Source: Pseudomonadota bacterium (GTDB lineage: Bacteria; Pseudomonadota; Gammaproteobacteria; Burkholderiales; Rhodocyclaceae). Taken from it: DNA of 9,371 nucleotides. Made by a program: the position numbers and the translations under genes. Where the stretch lies: positions 6,101 through 15,471 of the forward strand of contig JAJZPJ010000047.1 in NCBI GenBank assembly GCA_021811225.1, given 5' to 3'. Positions within the stretch are counted from its first letter, which is position 1. Each line of letters opens with the position of its first letter. The notes below the pieces were generated by a model, which was given only the letters and a program-made list of their open reading frames with translations, was not told the origin of the DNA and made no database searches. Shown one piece after another: positions 5,842 through 9,371 of the stretch.

Positions 5842-7371
5842 TTGTTCGCTCTGTTCACTCGACTTGGCCGGCCCCTGGCCCCCACGCCCCTGCTGACGCT
5901 GGCCCGCTGGCTGCTCCTGTGCGTCGGCATCGGGCTCTCGCTTGCGGCGGGCGCCGATGATGCGCCCTCCCCCGCCGCCGCCCCGGCCGACATGACGCTG
6001 GCCATGGCCCAGCCGACCACCCCGGACTTCTCGATCGACAGCCAGCCGCCGCAGGAAGTCACCGGCGATCTGCCGCCGCTCAAGACCATCGATCTCACCA
6101 CGCCGCCGGACGACCTGTGGCAGCGCATCCGCGACGGCTTCGCCATGCCCAACCTCGACGGCCCGCTGGTGGCCGACCGCCAGGCCTGGTACCTGAACCG
6201 TCCCGAGCTGCTCCAGAAGCTCTTCAGGAGCAGCCGCCGCTACCTCTACTACATCGTGAACGAACTGCAAAAGCGCGGCATGCCGACGGAACTGGCGCTC
6301 TTGCCGATGGTGGAGAGCGCCTACAATCCGATGGCCTATTCGCGCGCCCACGCCTCCGGCCTGTGGCAGTTCATCCCCTCGACCGGCAAGAACTATCAGT
6401 TGCAGCAGAACTGGTGGCGCGATCAGCGGCGCGACATCATCGCCTCGACCGGCGCCGCGCTCGACTATCTGCAGACGATCTACGAAATGACCGGCGACTG
6501 GGACCTGGCGCTGGCTTCCTACAACTGGGGCGAGAACGCCGTCGCCCGCGCCATCGCCAAGAACAAGGCCCTGGGCCTGCCCACCGACTACTCCAGCCTG
6601 TCGCTGCCGCCGGAGACGCGCTACTACGTGCCGAAGCTGCAGGCGCTGAAGAACATCATCGCCCAGCCCAAGCTGTTCGGCATCCACCTCGACCCCATCC
6701 CGAACCAGCCCTATTTCGGCAAGGTGAGCAAACCCGCCAACATGGACGTGAAGCTCGCCGCCCGTCTGGCGGAAACGCCGCTGGCCGAATTCAAGGCGCT
6801 CAATCCCGCCTACAACCGCCCGGTGATGCTGGCCGGCAAGGGCGACCCGATGCTGCTGCCGACCGACAAGGTGCAGGTCTTCCTCGCCAATCTGCAGACC
6901 CACGAGGAGCAGGAAAAACCGCTGACCTCCTGGCGCACCTACACGATGAAGCGGCACGAGCGCTTCAACTCGGTTGCCGCCAAATTCCACATCACGCCGG
7001 CGCAGTTGAAACAGATCAACGGCGTCACCCGCCGCACCCGCATCGGCTGGGGCACCACGCTCCTGGTGCCGGACAGGGGCGGCGAAGCCGGAAAAAATCT
7101 GCGCGCCGTCAATCTGCCGCTGGTGTCGCGCGAACCGTACCGGCGCAAGCCGGTCAGGGGGCGGCGCGTGGTCGAACGCCGCCACGTGGTCGCACGCAAA
7201 CACGTGGTCGAGCGCCGGCACGTGGTCGCACGCAGACACGTGGTCGCACGCAAGCCCGCTCGCCGCCACGTGGCCGTGCATAAGCGCGTGGTCTCCCGCA
7301 AGCGCGTGATCGTGCGCAAGCGCCCCGTTCCGGCGAAGAAGCACATCGTCAAGAAGCACAAGCCGACGTAA
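5842..7371 (+). CDS. mltD: Membrane-bound lytic murein transglycosylase D-like, with LysM and basic repeat tail
   Basis: 509 residues from TTG 5842; the open frame extends to ATG 5662 (569 residues). It cleaves peptidoglycan between MurNAc and GlcNAc, leaving 1,6-anhydro ends, in the periplasm. TTG 5842 is preferred because it follows the promoter near 5708-5735 and gives a normal signal peptide (hydrophobic about 23-35, AGA cleavage at residue 38). A GGGG lies about 10 nt upstream. In-frame TTGs at 5788 and 5803 are alternatives. The SLT domain has catalytic E158 in LLPMVESAYNP, then SGLWQFIPSTG and SYNWGENAV (Y227). One LysM domain spans about 367-410; E. coli MltD has two. No lipobox is visible, unlike E. 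coli MltD, so it may be soluble or bound by other means. Residues 434-509 are a strongly basic hexapeptide-repeat tail. Confidence 0.9.
   Translation: MFALFTRLGRPLAPTPLLTLARWLLLCVGIGLSLAAGADDAPSPAAAPADMTLAMAQPTTPDFSIDSQPPQEVTGDLPPLKTIDLTTPPDDLWQRIRDGFAMPNLDGPLVADRQAWYLNRPELLQKLFRSSRRYLYYIVNELQKRGMPTELALLPMVESAYNPMAYSRAHASGLWQFIPSTGKNYQLQQNWWRDQRRDIIASTGAALDYLQTIYEMTGDWDLALASYNWGENAVARAIAKNKALGLPTDYSSLSLPPETRYYVPKLQALKNIIAQPKLFGIHLDPIPNQPYFGKVSKPANMDVKLAARLAETPLAEFKALNPAYNRPVMLAGKGDPMLLPTDKVQVFLANLQTHEEQEKPLTSWRTYTMKRHERFNSVAAKFHITPAQLKQINGVTRRTRIGWGTTLLVPDRGGEAGKNLRAVNLPLVSREPYRRKPVRGRRVVERRHVVARKHVVERRHVVARRHVVARKPARRHVAVHKRVVSRKRVIVRKRPVPAKKHIVKKHKPT
7165..7356 (+). repeat. 18-bp in-frame tandem repeat coding a basic hexapeptide
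   Basis: The repeat encodes about ten units of [H/R/K]-V-[V/I]-x-[R/K]-[R/K], such as RVVERR, HVVARK, HVVERR and HVVARR. It is interrupted once by PARR, and later units are more diverged (RVVSRK, RVIVRK, RPVPAK). The CACGTG palindrome recurs at 7183, 7201, 7219, 7237 and 7267 (spacing 18, 18, 18, 30 bp). The early units are almost identical at DNA level, which points to recent expansion. The encoded tail contains only two acidic residues. Confidence 0.9.
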
Positions 7372-7382
7372 TTGCGCCGTAC

Positions 7383-7411
7383 TTGACCGCCGAATAGCCC
7401 GAGCGTGGACT
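7383..7411 (+). promoter_or_regulatory. Weak candidate promoter before the ZIP transporter gene
   Basis: In the 56-bp gap after mltD, TTGACC (7383-7388, 5/6) is followed after 17 bp by TGGACT (3/6). A 9-bp direct repeat ATAGCCCGA occurs at 7394-7402 and 7420-7428; the second copy runs into the ZIP start codon. No terminator hairpin is clear here, so read-through from mltD is equally possible. Confidence 0.2.
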
Positions 7412-7427
7412 CATTGCGGATAGCCCG

Positions 7428-8165
7428 ATGACTGCGATACTGCTCTCACTCGCCACATTTTTTTCGACCCTGAGCGGCGGCCTGTTCGCGCTCAAATTCC
7501 GCGACCGCCTGCATCTGATCCTGAGCTTCACCGCCGGCGTACTCCTGGGGGTGGTCAGCTTCGATCTGCTGCCCGAGATTTTCAGGCTGGCGCAGACCCA
7601 CGATGTCGATGCCAGCGGCGCGATGATCGCGCTGGTGTTCGGCTTTCTGCTGTTCCACAGCCTGGAGCGCTTCGTCCTGATCCACCACGTGCACGAGCCC
7701 GATTACGCCGCGCATCACCACCCGCATATGGGCGTCTATTCGGCCCTGGCGCTGGCCGGGCACAGCTTCATGGACGGCGTCGGCATCGGCCTGGGCTTCC
7801 AGGTCTCGTCGGCGGTCGGAATCACGGTGGCCATCGCCGTCATCGCCCACGATTTTTGCGACGGCCTGAACACCGTCAGCCTGATGCTGGTCCATCGCAA
7901 CACCACGCTCCGCGCCGCGGCGATGCTGCTGCTCGATGCGCTGGCACCGGTGCTGGGCGCGGCATCGACGCTGCTGTTCCATCTGCCCCCGGGCGTGTTG
8001 ACGCTCTATCTGGGCTTCTTCGCGGGCTTCCTGCTCTACATCGGCGCCTCCGACATCCTGCCCGAAGCGCACTCCGAGATCCGTTCCTCCACCGCCTTGA
8101 GCCTGATGGGCCTGACCTTCCTCGGCGCCGCCTTCATCTATGTCGTGGTGCACCTCGCCGGCTAG
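7428..8165 (+). CDS. ZIP-family divalent metal transporter
   Basis: 245 residues with about eight hydrophobic segments (roughly 2-22, 31-50, 64-86, 103-122, 130-156, 164-186, 189-210, 224-243). ZIP proteins move zinc or other divalent metals into the cytoplasm. The paired metal-site motifs of transmembrane helices 4 and 5 are seen as HSFMDG (H112, D116) and AHDFCDG (H141, D145). Many ZIPs have Glu where this one has Asp. A cytoplasmic-type histidine-rich loop follows helix 3: IHHVHEPDYAAHHHPHMG (85-102). E50 in SFDLLPE and E213 in ILPEAH are further candidate ligands. The ATG at 7428 has only a weak GCGGA upstream. Metal specificity cannot be read from the sequence. It may be transcribed from mltD or alone, and a structured gap follows. 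Confidence 0.88.
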   Translation: MTAILLSLATFFSTLSGGLFALKFRDRLHLILSFTAGVLLGVVSFDLLPEIFRLAQTHDVDASGAMIALVFGFLLFHSLERFVLIHHVHEPDYAAHHHPHMGVYSALALAGHSFMDGVGIGLGFQVSSAVGITVAIAVIAHDFCDGLNTVSLMLVHRNTTLRAAAMLLLDALAPVLGAASTLLFHLPPGVLTLYLGFFAGFLLYIGASDILPEAHSEIRSSTALSLMGLTFLGAAFIYVVVHLAG

Positions 8166-8200
8166 TGCCCGTAGTCGACCGAAGGGCGACCCAGGGCACT
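8164..8200 (+). other. Extended RNA stem-loop beginning at the ZIP stop codon
   Basis: AGTGCCC (8164-8170) pairs with GGGCACT (8194-8200). Inside it GTCG pairs with CGAC and CC with GG around a GAAG loop, with a bulged A and a gta/cca internal loop. The 5' arm begins within the TAG stop. It may protect the mRNA 3' end or take part in a switch with the next hairpin. Confidence 0.5.
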
Positions 8201-8201
8201 T

Positions 8202-8229
8202 GTGCCTCGGAACGAGGCGCTAGTATTCT
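8202..8229 (+). terminator. Hairpin with short T-rich tail, possible terminator after the ZIP gene
   Basis: GTGCCTCG (8202-8209) pairs with CGAGGCGC (8213-8220) through eight pairs including one G-T, closed by a GAA loop. It is followed by TAGTATTCTT, which is only moderately T-rich, so termination would be partial at best. The same TAGTAT/TATTCT bases could act as a weak -10 for arfB (4/6). Confidence 0.4.
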
Positions 8230-8259
8230 TACCCGCTCGCTCAGCGCAAGTACGCCAAG

Positions 8260-8679
8260 ATGCTGACCATCACCGCCAGGCTGTCCATTCCCCTCTCCGA
8301 GATCGAGATCAAGGCGGTGCGCTCCCAGGGGGCGGGCGGCCAGAACGTGAACAAGGTGTCCTCGGCCATTCATCTGCGCTTCGACGTCCGCGCCTCGTCG
8401 CTGCCCGATGCCGTCAAGGAGCGGCTGCTGCGTCTGCACGACCAGCGCCTCACCCGGGACGGCGTGCTGGTGATCAAGGCCCAGGAATACCGCAGCCAGG
8501 AGCAGAACCTGGACGAGGCGCTCGACCGCCTGCGGCAACTGATCCTGCGCGTCGCGGTGCTGCCCAAGCGGCGCCGCCCGACCCAGCCGACCCGCAGCTC
8601 CCAGATCCGGCGCCTGGAGGGCAAGACGCTGCGCGGCCGGATCAAGGCGGCGCGGAAGATTCCGCCGCACGAGCAATGA
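8260..8679 (+). CDS. arfB: Alternative ribosome-rescue factor, peptidyl-tRNA hydrolase
   Basis: 139 residues, almost the length of E. coli ArfB/YaeJ (140). It releases the nascent chain from ribosomes stalled on mRNAs lacking a stop codon, as a backup to tmRNA-SmpB. The catalytic loop RSQGAGGQNVNKV places the GGQ at residues 26-28, as in YaeJ. The C-terminal tail, rich in Arg and Lys (about 109-136, including KRRRPTQPTRSS), is the part that enters the empty mRNA channel. The short length and this tail separate it from RF1/RF2, which have a codon-recognition domain. There is no clear Shine-Dalgarno before the ATG. Its stop overlaps the start of the next gene as ATGA. Confidence 0.94.
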   Translation: MLTITARLSIPLSEIEIKAVRSQGAGGQNVNKVSSAIHLRFDVRASSLPDAVKERLLRLHDQRLTRDGVLVIKAQEYRSQEQNLDEALDRLRQLILRVAVLPKRRRPTQPTRSSQIRRLEGKTLRGRIKAARKIPPHEQ

Positions 8680-9338
8680 GATTGGCGGACAATGTCGCCA
8701 TGAGAGTGCGCACGCAATCGCGGGGGGAGGAAATCGCCAACAGCGCCAGCCACGGCCTGGGCCTGGCGGCGGCGCTGGCGGCGATGCCGATCCTGATCGT
8801 CGCCGCGGCCCGGGCGGGCAGCGCCGCCAACATCGTCGCGGCCTGCATCTTCGCCAGCTCGATGGTGCTGCTCTATCTTAGTTCGACGCTGTATCACGCC
8901 GTCCCCGGCGCGCGCATCAAGCGGCTGTTCCAGAAGCTCGACCACGGCGCGATCTATCTGCTGATCGCCGGCACCTACACGCCGTTCACGCTCGGCGTGC
9001 TGCACGGCGCCTGGGGCTGGACGCTGTTCGGCGTGGTCTGGGGGCTGGCCGGAATCGGGCTCGCGCTGAAGGCCTTCGACCGGCTAGCGCATCCGCTGGT
9101 GTCCACCGGCCTCTACCTGCTGATGGGCTGGCTGGTGCTGATCGCGATCCGGCCGCTGACCGCCCTGTTGCCGAGTGCCGGCCTGATCTGGCTGGTCGCC
9201 GGCGGCCTGGCCTACACCGTCGGCGTGGTCTTCTACCTGGCCGACTCGCGGTGGCGCTACAGCCACTTCGTCTGGCACCTGTTCGTCATCGCCGGCACCA
9301 CCTGCCACTTCTTCGCCGTGCTCTGGTACGCCGCCTGA
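8676..9338 (+). CDS. Hemolysin III / PAQR-family seven-TM membrane protein (YqfA-like)
   Basis: 220 residues with seven hydrophobic helices (about 27-47, 51-72, 89-109, 113-132, 138-158, 165-187, 197-218). Family signatures are EEIANSASHGLGL (18-30), SSTLYH (69-74), FQKLDHGAIYLLIAGTYTPF (85-104) and HFVWH (197-201). By comparison with adiponectin-receptor PAQRs, H74, H197 and H201 are the expected zinc ligands. The bacterial proteins are annotated as hemolysin III or YqfA; their function is not well established and they may be membrane hydrolases. The start at 8676 overlaps the arfB stop as ATGA, suggesting coupled translation. ATG 8700 (212 residues) is an alternative with a GGCGGA about 11 nt upstream. 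A longer frame from 8202 is an artefact crossing arfB. The 33 bases after the stop show nothing recognisable. Confidence 0.9.
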   Translation: MRLADNVAMRVRTQSRGEEIANSASHGLGLAAALAAMPILIVAAARAGSAANIVAACIFASSMVLLYLSSTLYHAVPGARIKRLFQKLDHGAIYLLIAGTYTPFTLGVLHGAWGWTLFGVVWGLAGIGLALKAFDRLAHPLVSTGLYLLMGWLVLIAIRPLTALLPSAGLIWLVAGGLAYTVGVVFYLADSRWRYSHFVWHLFVIAGTTCHFFAVLWYAA

Positions 9339-9371
9339 GCCCTCACCAGGCGGCGACACAGGCGTCGGTGC

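Noticed and set aside
5736..5960. 74-codon frame starting with ATG just after the mltD -10 box
   Set aside because: The ATG lies before the expected transcript start, the frame is Thr/Gly repeats then shadow of the signal peptide, and it ends without a domain. I considered a frameshifted mltD start, but the signal peptide in the mltD frame is sufficient.
7165..7356. CRISPR-like repeats or regulator sites at the five CACGTG palindromes
   Set aside because: Units are contiguous, in frame and without unique spacers; they encode a continuous protein tail.
5833..7359. 508-codon minus-strand open frame opposite mltD
   Set aside because: It mirrors the mltD reading frame, is rich in His/Val/Asp/Gly repeats from the antisense of the basic tail, and has no recognisable domain.
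8202..8699. Long N-terminal extension of the hemolysin III frame across arfB
   Set aside because: It is the out-of-frame translation of arfB; the membrane protein begins at 8676 or 8700.
1..9371. A mobile or defence island
   Set aside because: No transposase, integrase, tRNA edge, nuclease-toxin pair or abrupt composition shift; the gene order is conserved housekeeping.

Overview
The window is GC-rich throughout and densely packed with nine protein-coding genes. No RNA gene, insertion sequence, phage gene or CRISPR array is visible. The order mltD - gloB - SAM-methyltransferase - rnhA - dnaQ is a conserved proteobacterial neighbourhood (E. coli has mltD-gloB-yafS-rnhA-dnaQ). The high GC, the tight packing and the co-directional rnhA-dnaQ pair suggest a betaproteobacterium, perhaps Rhodocyclales-like. 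That placement is inference.

Left half, minus strand (4858 down to 1): a compact four-gene unit of a YafS-like methyltransferase, RNase HI (rnhA), the DNA polymerase III proofreading subunit (dnaQ) and a large DUF748/AsmA-like envelope protein. Junctions are an 8-bp overlap, a 13-bp gap whose Shine-Dalgarno uses the rnhA stop codon, and a 4-bp ATGA overlap. These imply co-transcription and partly coupled translation. A candidate sigma70 promoter for the unit lies inside the 5' end of gloB.

Right half, plus strand (4892 to 9338): gloB (glyoxalase II), mltD (membrane-bound-type lytic transglycosylase with one LysM), a ZIP-family metal transporter, arfB (ribosome rescue hydrolase) and a hemolysin III/PAQR-like seven-TM protein, the last two joined by an ATGA overlap. 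gloB starts only 33 bp from the divergent methyltransferase, so their promoters must lie within each other's coding sequence.

Most genes are ordinary housekeeping genes with intact catalytic residues. The unusual parts are in and around mltD. It has a degenerate 12-bp tandem repeat at its 5' end, a good promoter lying downstream of the longest possible start, no lipobox, and a C-terminal tail of about ten strongly basic hexapeptide repeats. Other points of interest are a pair of competing RNA hairpins between the ZIP gene and arfB, and a methyltransferase without the usual glycine-rich SAM motif. I do not see a multi-gene system that looks new.
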